Assembly: GCF_947503875.1 (NCBI RefSeq)
Contig: NZ_CANNFH010000003.1
Coordinates: 62,001-126,000 of the forward strand
Length of the DNA: 64,000 nucleotides
DNA from: an uncultured Polaribacter sp.
GTDB lineage: Bacteria; Bacteroidota; Bacteroidia; Flavobacteriales; Flavobacteriaceae
Direction of reading: 5' to 3'
Within the stretch, counting starts at the first letter, position 1, and each line of letters begins with the position of its first letter. The position numbers were made by a program, and so were the translations under genes. Below the pieces are notes generated by a model that had not been told where the DNA came from, made no database searches, and was given only the letters and a program-made list of their open reading frames with translations. Positions 8,011 to 17,574 of this stretch are shown here, piece by piece.

Positions 8011-9636
8011 TTGTTGAAAAAATTATTCATATTTCTTTTTATAAGTTGTTCTTTTTTAGGTTTTTCACAATCTAAAAAAATGGTTTACAGTGCTGCATTA
8101 CAAGAAGCAGATGAAGAAAAATATCCTGGAGCAACAATTTTAATTGGTGATGTTAAAATGAAGCATAAAGGTGTTATTCTAACTTGTAAAAAAGCGTATT
8201 ATTACAAAAAACAAAATTTCTTTAAGGCATTACAAGATGTAGTTATTAAACAAGGAGACACCATAACCCAAACTAGTGATTATGTAGACTATGATGTAAA
8301 TTCTGAACAAGCTTTGTCTTGGGGTAATGTGATTTTAAAAGACCCAGTTATGACCTTGACTACGGATACTTTGCAATTTGATAGGCTAAATCAGAAATTA
8401 TACTACCAAAGTTTTGCCACTATTAAAGACCAAACTAATACCCTAAAAAGTAAAAATGGCAATTATTATTTAGAAACTAAAAAATTTACAGCAACCACCA
8501 GAGTTACCGTTGTAAATCCTAAGCACAATCTTACGTCTAATCATTTAGATTATTATACAGATTCTGGTTTAACTTATTTATATGGCCCATCAACCATAAC
8601 AAATACAGAAAATGAGAATAGAATTTACTGTGAACGTGGTTTTTACAACACCAAAACAGATATTTCTTATTTTGTGAAAAATGCAAAACTTTTTTTGAAA
8701 GAAAGAACTGTAGAAGGTGATAGTTTGTATTATGATAAAAATAAAGGTTTTGCATCTGCCACCAATAATATTCAGGTGATAGACACCGTAAAAAACTTTG
8801 TAACAAAAGGCAATTATGCCGAAATTTTTGAAGAAAAAGATTCGTTATTTGTTGTTAAAAGAGCGGTTGCAATTTCTATTGTAGAAAATGATTCTACCTT
8901 TATACATGGAGATACATTGCTAGTAACTGGTGCTCCAGAAAAAAGAATTGTAAGAATTTATCCAAGAGTAAAAATTTTTAAATCTGATTTACAAGGAAAA
9001 TGCGATTCTATACACACAAATCAGGAAACTGGATATACCAAAATGTTTAGAAAACCCGTACTTTGGTCTGAAGGAAACCAAATTACAGGAGACACTATCT
9101 TTTTAATTTCTAATACAGAAACAGAGCAATTGGACTCTTTAAAAGTATTAAACAATTCATTTATTGTCTCAAAAGACTCTTTGTCTACAGATGAATACAA
9201 CCAAATTAAAGGTAGAAATATGTTTGGTAAGTTTTATCAAAATAAACTAAAAACCCTTTTAGTAAAAGGTGATGCAGAATCTGTGTATTACAATAGAAAT
9301 GAAGAAACAGATAGTATTGAAACCATTACTAAAGAAATATCTAGTAATATAGAATTTACGCTTGTAGACGGACAAATAGAAACTATAAAATACCTAAAAA
9401 CCTCAGACGGAGTTACTTATCCTCCTTCTCTTTTGCCAGAAGATGTAAAAAAACTAAAGGGTTTTATTTGGCGAGAAAACGAGCAACCTAAAACTAAACA
9501 AGACATCTTTAAAAAAGATGATGGTAAAAATAAGGAAGAACCTAAAAGCGATAAAGATTTTAACAAACCTATTTTAGCCAATAAACCTCCAGAAAAGAGT
9601 AAAGCAAAAACTTCAATTTCTTCTAAAGACAAGTAG
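8011..9636 (+). CDS. OstA/LptA-like outer-membrane biogenesis protein
   Basis: 541 aa; exported. No ATG is available: the frame opens with TTG TTG AAA AAA, giving a clear signal peptide (KKLFIFLFISCSFLGFSQ). The start could be the TTG at 8011 or at 8014. The body is a series of LptA/OstA beta-taco repeats (for example YPGATILIGDVKMKHKGV, SDYVDYDVNSEQALSWGN, GDTLLVTGAPEKRIVRIYP), the fold that shields lipid A acyl chains crossing the periplasm. The C terminus is a Lys/Pro-rich tail. It abuts the aminotransferase start with no intervening base, so they are probably co-transcribed. A role in LPS transport is inferred from family. Confidence 0.85.
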   Translation: MLKKLFIFLFISCSFLGFSQSKKMVYSAALQEADEEKYPGATILIGDVKMKHKGVILTCKKAYYYKKQNFFKALQDVVIKQGDTITQTSDYVDYDVNSEQALSWGNVILKDPVMTLTTDTLQFDRLNQKLYYQSFATIKDQTNTLKSKNGNYYLETKKFTATTRVTVVNPKHNLTSNHLDYYTDSGLTYLYGPSTITNTENENRIYCERGFYNTKTDISYFVKNAKLFLKERTVEGDSLYYDKNKGFASATNNIQVIDTVKNFVTKGNYAEIFEEKDSLFVVKRAVAISIVENDSTFIHGDTLLVTGAPEKRIVRIYPRVKIFKSDLQGKCDSIHTNQETGYTKMFRKPVLWSEGNQITGDTIFLISNTETEQLDSLKVLNNSFIVSKDSLSTDEYNQIKGRNMFGKFYQNKLKTLLVKGDAESVYYNRNEETDSIETITKEISSNIEFTLVDGQIETIKYLKTSDGVTYPPSLLPEDVKKLKGFIWRENEQPKTKQDIFKKDDGKNKEEPKSDKDFNKPILANKPPEKSKAKTSISSKDK

Positions 9637-10821
9637 ATGAAGTCAGATTTTTTTAAATTTCAAGCACAAACCACTCCTCACCCACTTGCTATAGAAATAT
9701 CGCATGCAAAGGGGAGTTATATTTACAACACTTCTGGTAAAAAATATTTAGATTTTGTTGCAGGTGTTTCTGCAAATAGCTTAGGCCACAATCATCCTGA
9801 GGTTACAAAAGCCATAAAAAAACAATTAGACAATTATACCCATGTAATGGTTTATGGCGAATTTATTCAAAAACCACAAGTTGAGCTGTGCAAAATTTTA
9901 GCAGAAAATTCACCTGAAAATTTAAACTCGGTTTATTTAACCAATTCCGGTACAGAAGCAACAGAAGGTGCTTTAAAGTTAGCCAAAAGAGTTACACAAC
10001 GGTCAGAAATTATAGCCGCTAAAAACTCCTATCATGGCAATACAATGGGTTCTATGAGTGTTTCTGGTGTAGAAAAACAAAACCAAGCTTTTAGACCCTT
10101 AATACCTGGTACCAAATTTATAGCTTTTAATTGCGATTATTGTTTAAACAATATTACCTCGAAAACTGCTGCAGTAATTTTAGAAACCATACAAGGTGGT
10201 GCTGGTTTTATACAACCACAAAACAATTATTTACAAAAAGTAGCCCAAAAATGTAAAGCTGTTGGCGCCCTTTTAATTTTAGATGAAATACAAACAGGAA
10301 TTGGTAGAACAGGTAAATTTTGGGGATTTGAAAATTATAATATAATCCCAGACATTGTAATTACAGGCAAAGGTTTAGGAGGTGGCATGCCAATTGGTGC
10401 ATTTATAGCTTCTTTTAAAATGATGAATCTCTTAAAAGACAATCCTAAATTAGGGCATATTTCTACTTTTGCGGGTCACCCACTTATTGCAGCAGCTGGT
10501 TTAGCAACGGCTAAAACTATTTTAAAAGAAAACTTAATTTTAGAAAGTTTGCGAAAAGAGCAGCTCCTTAGACATCATTTACAACATAAGGCCATAAAAG
10601 AAATTAGAGGAAAAGGTTTAATGTTGGCAGTAATTTTAGAGACCCCAGAATTGGCTTCAAAAACAATTTTAACCTGTTTAGAAAAAGGTTTAATCCTTTT
10701 CTTTTTACTGTTTGAACAAAAAGCGATGAGAATTACTCCTCCTTTAACCATCTCAGATGATGAAATAATTGAAGGTTGCAAAATCATTTTGCAAGTATTA
10801 GATGAAGTTGTAAAAAATTAA
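9637..10821 (+). CDS. Class III PLP-dependent aminotransferase (acetylornithine/ornithine type)
   Basis: 394 aa, fold type I. Visible motifs are TNSGTEATEGALKLA (phosphate-cup region), DEIQTGIGRTGKFWGFE (PLP-ring Asp) and VITGKGLGGGMPIGAF (Schiff-base lysine). The family includes acetylornithine, ornithine and 4-aminobutyrate aminotransferases; no arg genes lie nearby, so the substrate is open. The ATG begins directly after the TAG stop of the OstA-like gene, indicating translational coupling. Confidence 0.88.
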   Translation: MKSDFFKFQAQTTPHPLAIEISHAKGSYIYNTSGKKYLDFVAGVSANSLGHNHPEVTKAIKKQLDNYTHVMVYGEFIQKPQVELCKILAENSPENLNSVYLTNSGTEATEGALKLAKRVTQRSEIIAAKNSYHGNTMGSMSVSGVEKQNQAFRPLIPGTKFIAFNCDYCLNNITSKTAAVILETIQGGAGFIQPQNNYLQKVAQKCKAVGALLILDEIQTGIGRTGKFWGFENYNIIPDIVITGKGLGGGMPIGAFIASFKMMNLLKDNPKLGHISTFAGHPLIAAAGLATAKTILKENLILESLRKEQLLRHHLQHKAIKEIRGKGLMLAVILETPELASKTILTCLEKGLILFFLLFEQKAMRITPPLTISDDEIIEGCKIILQVLDEVVKN

Positions 10822-11060
10822 GTTTATTTCTGGTTTTAGTTTGAAGGCTGTCTAAAACTAGTGATATATTAAAAAAAGTATAAACAACATATTTTATACT
10901 AAAAAGAAATATATCTTAAGCATTGTAAACTTTATGCAAGTTTATTTTACAAGAATTCGCTTAAAATCAAAGCAATACATATTAAAAATTTACATAGTCT
11001 ATTTATTATCAAAACTTTAAACCTTATTATTATATCATTTTTAGCATTTTAACTTGTAAA

Positions 11061-11083
11061 ATAATAATAATAATAATAATAAT
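11061..11083. repeat. AAT trinucleotide microsatellite next to the msrA stop codon
   Basis: About seven tandem ATA/AAT units directly abutting the 3' end of msrA (minus strand). Slippage could change its length; no effect on coding is expected. Confidence 0.7.
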
Positions 11084-11743
11084 TTAATGCGATTCCTTTT
11101 TCAAAAGCGCTGGAAATTTATTTTTAAAACGATTTAATCTAGGCACAGAAACCGCTTTTACATAGCCTTGATTAGGGTTTCTCCTTTCAAAATCTTGATG
11201 GTAATCTTCTGCCTTGTAAAACTTTTTAAGTTTTGTAATTTGAGTTACTATTTTGTTATCATAAATTTCTCTATTCAATTTATCAATTGCATTTGTAATG
11301 ATTTCTTTTTCTTTCGCTGTTTCGTAAAAAGCAATAGATCTATATTGGGTTCCATAATCTGGATGTTGGCCATTAACAGTAGTTGGGTCATGTGAGCCAA
11401 AAAATACTGTTACCAAAGTTTCAAAACTTACTTTTTCAGGATTGTAATATACGGCAACAGTTTCTGCATGCCCTGTTTTTCCTGTTCCTATTTTAGCGTA
11501 AGTTGGGTTTAAAGTATTTCCTCCTGCATAACCAGAAACTGCTTCCTCTACTCCATTTACGCTTTCAAAAATAGCTTCTACACACCAAAAACAACCACTT
11601 GCAAAATAAGCCACTTTTGTATTTTGATTTGGCTCATATGTTTTAAGTTGAATTTCTTTTAAATCTATTGAGAAACTAAAAATTAGAGCAAGAGCAACAA
11701 TACTTGCCACTGCTATAGATAAATTTTTTACCCTTTTTTTCAT
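11084..11743 (-). CDS. msrA: Peptide-methionine (S)-S-oxide reductase MsrA, exported
   Basis: 219 aa. Reduces methionine-S-sulfoxide in proteins. The catalytic motif GCFWCVE contains the nucleophilic cysteine; GYAGG, GHAETV and the SHDPTTVNGQHPDYGTQYRS segment are family signatures. An N-terminal hydrophobic stretch (LSIAVASIVALALIFSFS) suggests export or anchoring, so it probably repairs envelope proteins. The C terminus lacks an MsrB domain. The gene stands alone between the aminotransferase and dnaX, both on the other strand. Confidence 0.95.
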   Translation of the reverse strand: MKKRVKNLSIAVASIVALALIFSFSIDLKEIQLKTYEPNQNTKVAYFASGCFWCVEAIFESVNGVEEAVSGYAGGNTLNPTYAKIGTGKTGHAETVAVYYNPEKVSFETLVTVFFGSHDPTTVNGQHPDYGTQYRSIAFYETAKEKEIITNAIDKLNREIYDNKIVTQITKLKKFYKAEDYHQDFERRNPNQGYVKAVSVPRLNRFKNKFPALLKKESH

Positions 11744-12033
11744 TTTTTTGGTGATTAAACTATTTCTTAGTCATACGTTTGAATAGAAACCTTATATTTT
11801 ACAGCTAATTTAAGCATCTTTTTACAGTTGTTTACAACTTTATTTTTTTTTTAAGAAACCTTTTTGTTTAAAACCTTTGAGATGGCTATTTTTGTTAAAA
11901 GGATGTGAATTTCTTAGGGCTAAAATTTATTTTCTATTCAAAAATAGACTAGTACTGGTTTCTAATTAATATTCTTTTAAAAATAAAATTGTAAATTTTA
12001 GCTTTTCCAATTTAAAATTAAACTTTTATACAA

Positions 12034-13740
12034 ATGGAACATTTTATAGTATCTGCGCGTAAATATCGTCCTAAAAACTTTGAGGATGTTGTTGGGCAAC
12101 AAGCCATAACAAATACGCTAGAGAATGCTATAAAAAACAATCATTTAGCACAAGCTTTACTATTTACAGGACCAAGAGGAGTTGGTAAAACTTCTTGTGC
12201 CAGAATTCTTGCAAAAAAAATAAATCAACAGGATTTGGAAAATTCTGAAGAAGAAGATTTTGCTTTTAACATTTTTGAATTAGATGCAGCTTCTAATAAT
12301 TCTGTTGATGATATTAGAAGTTTAACAGATCAGGTAAGAATACCACCACAAACCGGAAAATATAAAGTTTATATTATAGATGAAGTACACATGTTGTCTC
12401 AAGCAGCATTTAATGCTTTTTTAAAGACTTTAGAAGAACCACCTGCACATGCTATTTTTATTTTAGCAACCACAGAAAAACATAAAATAATACCAACTAT
12501 TTTATCTCGTTGTCAAATTTTTGATTTTAAAAGAATTGGGGTTTTAGATGCAAAAAATTATTTAAAAAAGATAGCAGAAAAAGAAGCCATTGCAGCAGAC
12601 GATGATGCTTTACATATTATTGCCCAAAAAGCAGATGGCGCAATGCGAGATGCACTTTCTATTTTTGATAGGGTGGTTAGTTTTTCTGGAAAAGAGTTAA
12701 CTAGAGAGGCTGTAACACAAAACTTAAATGTTTTAGATTACGATACCTATTTTGGTATGACAGATTTACTGCTAGAGAATAAAATTCCAGATGTTTTAAA
12801 TGCTTTTAATGCTGTATTAGCTAAAGGTTTTGAAGGGCATCATTTTATAAACGGTTTGGCAAGTCATTTTAGAGATTTGTTGGTGGCAAAAGACACGGCT
12901 ACAATTCAATTGTTAGAAGTAGGTGATACTGCTAAAAAGAAATATTTAAAACAAGCAGAAAAAGCAAGTATTCCTTTTTTAATGCAATCTATAGAAAAGG
13001 CAAATCAGTGCGATTTAAATTATAGAGCTAGTAAAAACCAGCGTTTGCTGGTGGAATTAAGTTTAATGCAGATTGCCTCTATCACTTTTGATGGAGAAAA
13101 AAAAAAGTCAGCTAACTACATAATTCCTGCTACATTTTTTCAGGCGCTCTCTCCTGCAAAAAAGAAACAGACTACTACAACTTCTAAAACACCTGAGCAA
13201 CCTGATGTAAAAACAACGCCAACTGTTGCACCTGCTAAAGTGGTTAAAGAAAGACCTGTATTGAAAAATATTGGTCGTTTAAACAAACAACCCAGTAAAT
13301 ATTCTTTAAAAGGGTTTAATCAACAGACAAACGTAAAAAAGAAGGTTGTAGAAGAAAACTTTGATAGTCATCCTAAAGATGCATTTGATGAACAAACACT
13401 GCAAACACTTTGGAAATCTTATGTTGATCTTTTATTTAAAAAAGGTGAAAAAAGTATGGCTTCTATTGTAGGTACAGATTTACCAAAGTTACAAGGGAAA
13501 TTTACCATTAATTTTACAGTACCCAATAAATTAATGGAAGATCAGTTTAAAAAAGGGAGACCAAAATTATTAAATTTTCTTAGAGAAAAATTAAACAATT
13601 ACGGTATTGCCATTGAAGTAATTTTAAACGAAAAAATAGAAAAGAAATTCGCTTATACTCCACAAGAAAAATACAATAAACTAAAGGAAAAAAATCCACT
13701 TTTAGATAAACTAAGACAAACTTTTGAGTTAGATTTATAG
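12034..13740 (+). CDS. dnaX: DNA polymerase III subunit gamma/tau, without zinc finger
   Basis: 568 aa clamp-loader ATPase. Walker A is GPRGVGKTSCA, Walker B IIDEVHML, sensor 1 LATTEKHKI, and the SRCQ arginine finger is present. The four-cysteine zinc module that normally separates Walker A from the EIDAAS segment is absent: the stretch reads KKINQQDLENSEEEDFAF with no cysteines. I recall this shortened form from other flavobacteria. A basic Lys/Pro/Thr-rich linker (about 360-440) precedes a C-terminal domain that would contact the polymerase. The gene is monocistronic in appearance. Confidence 0.95.
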   Translation: MEHFIVSARKYRPKNFEDVVGQQAITNTLENAIKNNHLAQALLFTGPRGVGKTSCARILAKKINQQDLENSEEEDFAFNIFELDAASNNSVDDIRSLTDQVRIPPQTGKYKVYIIDEVHMLSQAAFNAFLKTLEEPPAHAIFILATTEKHKIIPTILSRCQIFDFKRIGVLDAKNYLKKIAEKEAIAADDDALHIIAQKADGAMRDALSIFDRVVSFSGKELTREAVTQNLNVLDYDTYFGMTDLLLENKIPDVLNAFNAVLAKGFEGHHFINGLASHFRDLLVAKDTATIQLLEVGDTAKKKYLKQAEKASIPFLMQSIEKANQCDLNYRASKNQRLLVELSLMQIASITFDGEKKKSANYIIPATFFQALSPAKKKQTTTTSKTPEQPDVKTTPTVAPAKVVKERPVLKNIGRLNKQPSKYSLKGFNQQTNVKKKVVEENFDSHPKDAFDEQTLQTLWKSYVDLLFKKGEKSMASIVGTDLPKLQGKFTINFTVPNKLMEDQFKKGRPKLLNFLREKLNNYGIAIEVILNEKIEKKFAYTPQEKYNKLKEKNPLLDKLRQTFELDL

Positions 13741-13836
13741 GAGAATTGTCAAATTATAGTTAACAACTTTGATTTAATAAAATTTATTTTAATTGTAAAT
13801 GTTGTTAAAAATAGTAATAAATAAAACAGCTTTACA

Positions 13837-14022
13837 ATGGAAAGATTTAAGTTTAAAACGACAAAGAAATTAAAGAAAATACACCGTCAGATGATTTTAA
13901 ATTTTGGTACAGAAAACATAAGATATGAATACGAACACTATTATTTTAATATTAAAACTGAAAATGTAAAGAATCTTCAATCTCACTTTAATAAAATTGG
14001 ATTAGAACTTTTGAAAGTTTAA
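13837..14022 (+). CDS. Small conserved-looking protein of unknown function
   Basis: 61 aa, basic (MERFKFKTTKKLKKIHRQ at the N terminus), with no signal peptide or membrane segment. Composition and codon use look like a real soluble protein, and it begins 96 bp after dnaX on the same strand. I do not recognise the family and there is no further functional clue. Confidence 0.5.
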   Translation: MERFKFKTTKKLKKIHRQMILNFGTENIRYEYEHYYFNIKTENVKNLQSHFNKIGLELLKV

Positions 14023-14183
14023 CAAAAAGTATACACCAAAATGTTTTTTGAATCTAGATTTTAAATTAAAAATAAAATAACAACATCAAAGAAACATGTG
14101 TATTCTATGTAATATTTCCCCTAAATCAGTAATACTAATACATAACCATAACTCAAAGAAATTTAGTACTACTAACTGCCTTT

Positions 14184-16004
14184 CTAAAATTCTAATTCCT
14201 TGCCTAAATAAGAAAGCGTTAAATTCTCTTTGGCATTACCAGTTTTTTCAAATTCGGGTATTAAATAAATACCGTCTCCTTTTTCAATAAATAGCGGTAT
14301 GGATTTTTCTTCTTTACAAAGTAAATCTACAACTTTAATATATTTCGCTTCATTCTCAATAACAACCTCAATAATATTGGGATTTTCCCTATATGCTTCA
14401 CTTAAATTAATAAAATCGTCTTTAGGTGTAAAAAAGTGTTCTCTCTCTTCTATGGATGCTTCTGTAACCTCCATAGAAGATGCTATTTTATAAGAACCAT
14501 GTTCTCCAAAAACATCAGAAAACCTGTTTAATGCGTACTTATTCACCATATCACTACCAGTTATAGCAATTAAATAACCTACATCATTTAACTCTATGTT
14601 ATCTGCCAAATCATCATCATAAACATCTGCTTTTAACGCCTCTAAATCTGCATCTAAAGCTTGTTCAATAAAATTATTATTAGAATCTATTAAAATTACA
14701 CGCTTTCCTTTTTCCTTTAAATAAGAAGCAATTAACCTTGACGGATTGGAAGCTCCTACAAATAAAATAGCATCAGATTTATTTAAGAAAACCCCTATAA
14801 TTTTAGCAAAAAATCTTGCCGTTGTTGCATTTAAAAGTACGGTTCCTAAAACAATCATAAAAACCAAAGGTGTTATGTACTCTGCTCCTGCCACGCCTTG
14901 CTTTAGCAGTTTACTACCAAATAAAGAAGCAATACCAGCAGCAACAATACCTCTTGGACCTACCCAACTAATAAACAGTTTTTCATTTAATTTTAACTTA
15001 GAATTTATAGTACTAGAAAAAACAGCCAAGGGTCTTATTACAAAAACCACAATAGCAAATAAAGCAGCCGTTTTCCAAGTATATAAGAGCATTAAATCTT
15101 CTATATTAATATTTGCAGCTAATAATATAAATAATATAGAGATTAGTAAAACACTAAGTGACTCTTTAAAATATAGTAATTCTTTTAAATTTTTTAATTT
15201 TCCATTTCCTAAAACCATTCCCATTACTACAACTGCTAATAAACCAGACTCGTGAGCAAATATTTCAGATTCAACAAAAACTAATAAAACTGTAGATAAA
15301 GAAACTACATTAAGTAAATAATGAGGCACCAGTTTTTTATTAATAACATAAGCTAAAGCGTGTGCGAATGTAAAACCAAAAGTAGTACCAAATAATAGAA
15401 TTTTACCAAATTCAATTAATGCAGTTTTGGTAAAACCACCACCACCACCAACACTTATAAATTCAAAAACCAATACTGCAACTAAAGCTCCTATGGGATC
15501 TATTAAAATACCTTCCCATTTTAAGACGGTAGAAATATCTTTTTTTAATGGAATATTTCTTAAAATTGGTGTAATTACGGTAGGTCCAGTAACAATAATT
15601 AAACCAGCGAAAAGAAATGAAATTTCCCAACCCAGATCAAAAATATAATGCGCTACAATACCCGCACCAAAAAAAGTAATTGCAGAGCCTAATGTAATTA
15701 ATTTAGTTATTACTGGTCCTACATTTTTAATCTCACTTCTTTTAAGGGTTAAACCACCTTCAAAAAGTATAATACTTATGGCTAAAGAAACAAAATAATA
15801 CAAACTTTCTCCAGGAAACAATCCTTTTGTGCCATTCCAAACAGGCTCTATCCATTTGCTCCCATCTTCACTTAAATATGCAGCAGCAATAGGCCCTACT
15901 AAAAGGCCAATTAAAATTAACGGCAATATTGCAGGGATTTTAAATTTCCAAGCTACCCATTGTGCTAATATTCCTAAAATAATAATTCCTGCTAATTCTA
16001 ACAT
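14184..16004 (-). CDS. Cation:proton antiporter with C-terminal TrkA-N/RCK-like domain
   Basis: 606 aa. About 12 membrane segments fill residues 1-400 with CPA-family motifs (FEGGLTLKRSEI; GPTVITPILR; SWVGPRGIVAAGIASLFG). From about 405 a Rossmann-like RCK/TrkA-N domain begins (ILFVGASNPSRLIASYL), followed by a segment that ends DGIYLIPEFE. Exchanges Na+ or K+ for H+, probably gated by nucleotide binding to the cytosolic domain. A -7-like element ends only six bases before the ATG, suggesting a nearly leaderless transcript. Ion specificity is not decided by sequence. Confidence 0.9.
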   Translation of the reverse strand: MLELAGIIILGILAQWVAWKFKIPAILPLILIGLLVGPIAAAYLSEDGSKWIEPVWNGTKGLFPGESLYYFVSLAISIILFEGGLTLKRSEIKNVGPVITKLITLGSAITFFGAGIVAHYIFDLGWEISFLFAGLIIVTGPTVITPILRNIPLKKDISTVLKWEGILIDPIGALVAVLVFEFISVGGGGGFTKTALIEFGKILLFGTTFGFTFAHALAYVINKKLVPHYLLNVVSLSTVLLVFVESEIFAHESGLLAVVVMGMVLGNGKLKNLKELLYFKESLSVLLISILFILLAANINIEDLMLLYTWKTAALFAIVVFVIRPLAVFSSTINSKLKLNEKLFISWVGPRGIVAAGIASLFGSKLLKQGVAGAEYITPLVFMIVLGTVLLNATTARFFAKIIGVFLNKSDAILFVGASNPSRLIASYLKEKGKRVILIDSNNNFIEQALDADLEALKADVYDDDLADNIELNDVGYLIAITGSDMVNKYALNRFSDVFGEHGSYKIASSMEVTEASIEEREHFFTPKDDFINLSEAYRENPNIIEVVIENEAKYIKVVDLLCKEEKSIPLFIEKGDGIYLIPEFEKTGNAKENLTLSYLGKELEF

Positions 16005-16009
16005 ATTTC

Positions 16010-16017
16010 CAAATATA
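16010..16017 (-). promoter_or_regulatory. -7-like element directly before the antiporter start
   Basis: Minus-strand TATATTTG fits TAnnTTTG. Transcription would begin within about two bases of the ATG at 16004, so the mRNA would be leaderless or almost so, if the element is used. Confidence 0.35.
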
Positions 16018-16288
16018 GGTTTTGTTGTAAATTTAACAATGTTTGTGAATCTAACAGCTAAAAAACACGTTTTTTAACGATATTTTGTATTTCGCGGTTT
16101 ATTCATAAAAAGACAGTCACTAAAAGGCTAAAGTAATTTGTTTAAAATGCTTTAATTTCTATCAATTGAAGCATCAAAAAATTACATCAATAATTAAATT
16201 TATATCTTTTTTTGTTACCAAAATAACTCTAGAAGTATTATGTTTTATATTTGATACTTAAATAATACCATTGAACTTTTTTATTCAT

Positions 16289-16296
16289 TATTTTTG
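16289..16296 (+). promoter_or_regulatory. -7 promoter element of miaE
   Basis: TATTTTTG fits TAnnTTTG, 18 bp before the ATG at 16315. A TTG lies at 16271-16273, with a spacer (15 bp) shorter than usual. Confidence 0.4.
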
Positions 16297-16314
16297 TTCT
16301 TTTAAAACAAACTT

Positions 16315-16896
16315 ATGTTAGGCTTACAATTTGAAACAGAAACTTCTTGGGCAGAAATTGCCAAAGTTAACTTAGAACAAATATTAACCGATCATGCTTT
16401 TTTAGAACAAAAAGCAGCATCTAATGCAGTTTCTATTATAATTAATTATTCTGAAGAAACAGAATTGGTAAAAGAAATGAGCAATATTGCTATTGAAGAA
16501 ATGCAGCACTTTAAAATGGTGCATTTATTAATGGTAAAAAGAGGAATGGTTTTAGGAAGAGAGCAAAAAAACGACTATGCCATTCGTTTACAAAAGTTTT
16601 TTAAGAAAACAGGTGACAGAACAGATGCATTAGTACAACGTTTGTTAATTGCTGCTCTAATTGAAGCAAGAAGTTGCGAACGTTTTAAAGTGTTTTCTGA
16701 AAATATGGAAGATGAAGAATTACGTAAATTTTATAAAAATCTAATGATTTCTGAAGCTGGACATTATACTACATTTTTACAGTTTGCAAGACAATACCAA
16801 GATAGAGCCATTGTAGACGAAAAGTGGAATACATTATTAGCTTTTGAAGCAGAATTGATGAAAGAACGCGGAACAGCTGCAAAGATTCATGGGTAA
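16315..16896 (+). CDS. miaE: tRNA-(ms2io6A)-hydroxylase MiaE-like
   Basis: 193 aa, all-helical ferritin-like di-iron protein. Glu and ExxH ligands are visible in two pairs: EQKAAS with EEMQHF, and EARSCER with EAGHYT. The family hydroxylates the isopentenyl group of 2-methylthio-N6-isopentenyladenosine at tRNA position 37, using O2. The start at 16315 gives the usual MLGLQFETETSW N terminus. A heptamer tandem array begins at the base after the stop codon. Confidence 0.88.
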   Translation: MLGLQFETETSWAEIAKVNLEQILTDHAFLEQKAASNAVSIIINYSEETELVKEMSNIAIEEMQHFKMVHLLMVKRGMVLGREQKNDYAIRLQKFFKKTGDRTDALVQRLLIAALIEARSCERFKVFSENMEDEELRKFYKNLMISEAGHYTTFLQFARQYQDRAIVDEKWNTLLAFEAELMKERGTAAKIHG

Positions 16897-16971
16897 GTTT
16901 TGAGTTCTGAGTTTTGAGTTCTGAGTTTTGAGTTCTGAGTTTTGAGTTCTGAGTTTTGAGTTCTGAGTTTT
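16897..16971 (+). repeat. 14-bp tandem array (two alternating heptamers) abutting the miaE stop codon
   Basis: Five exact copies of GTTTTGAGTTCTGA plus a partial sixth. Each unit is two near-identical heptamers (TTTGAGT and TCTGAGT). It starts immediately after TAA. A 10-bp hairpin (CTGAAATTTT / AAAATTTCAG, 16975-16997) follows. Confidence 0.9.
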
Positions 16972-17123
16972 AACCTGAAATTTTAAAAAAATTTCAGCCT
17001 CTTAAAACCACAAACAAATAAACTTATAAACAATTTTAACATTACCACTTTGTTACTTTAGCACTTTAAAACTTTTCAACCTCAACCGTTTAAAACTTTT
17101 CAACCTTTAAAACCATAAAAATA

Positions 17124-17555
17124 ATGTTTAGCAAAGCTGAGGCAGAACAAATAAGAAAAGAATTTTGGACAAGTTTTGGGAAGTCATTTCCAAGAAAATG
17201 GTTGCTATACAATACCAAAATTAAAGGAATGGCCTTTAAATTTGTAGCAGACAGAAAAAAAGCTTTGGTTTGTTTGGATTTAGAAAACCCTGATGAATTA
17301 AAAAACCTCTTATACTATGACCAATGGCTGTCTTTAAAAAGCTTGTTAGAACAGGACTTACTAAATGTAATTTTTGACGCCGATTATCTTTTAGAAAGTG
17401 GAAAAACAATACAGAGAATTTACATTCCGTTTGAAAAGAAATTTAGTATTTATAACAAAAATACTTGGCGAGATTGCTATGAGTTTTATGTTGAAAATAT
17501 GTCTAAATTAGAATTATTCTTTTATGAATATGAAGCGGTTATAAAAAATATTTAG
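17124..17555 (+). CDS. DUF4268 domain-containing protein
   Basis: 143 aa, cytosolic. It matches my memory of the DUF4268 family: N-terminal RKEFWTSFGKSFPRKWLLYN, then a sheet-rich core (KALVCLDLEN) and the ending WRDCYEFYVENMSKLELFFYEYE. In other bacteria this domain occurs at the C terminus of nuclease-like or DNA-defence proteins; here it stands alone, a common form in Bacteroidota. Function unknown. Its upstream region holds two copies of an 18-bp TTTAAAACTTTTCAACCT sequence. Confidence 0.75.
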   Translation: MFSKAEAEQIRKEFWTSFGKSFPRKWLLYNTKIKGMAFKFVADRKKALVCLDLENPDELKNLLYYDQWLSLKSLLEQDLLNVIFDADYLLESGKTIQRIYIPFEKKFSIYNKNTWRDCYEFYVENMSKLELFFYEYEAVIKNI

Positions 17556-17574
17556 TATTAATTTTCCAATTCCA

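Larger units (their letters stand above)
16005..16314. other. Divergent intergenic region between the antiporter gene and miaE
   Basis: 310 bp, AT-rich. It holds a -7-like element for each flanking gene (16010-16017 minus; 16289-16296 plus). No ORF, repeat or RNA gene was seen in the rest. Confidence 0.5.

Noticed and set aside
10877..10900. AGTATAAA/TTTATACT hairpin after the aminotransferase gene as terminator
   Set aside because: An 8-bp AT-only stem with no following T tract; too weak to call in such AT-rich DNA.
14746..15255. 169-codon ORF on the plus strand inside the antiporter gene
   Set aside because: It lies antisense to strongly conserved membrane segments of the antiporter; its translation has no recognisable domain and looks like a shadow of a low-complexity hydrophobic gene.
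16897..16971. CRISPR-like array
   Set aside because: The units are 14-bp head-to-tail repeats without spacers, and no cas genes are present; it is a simple tandem repeat.
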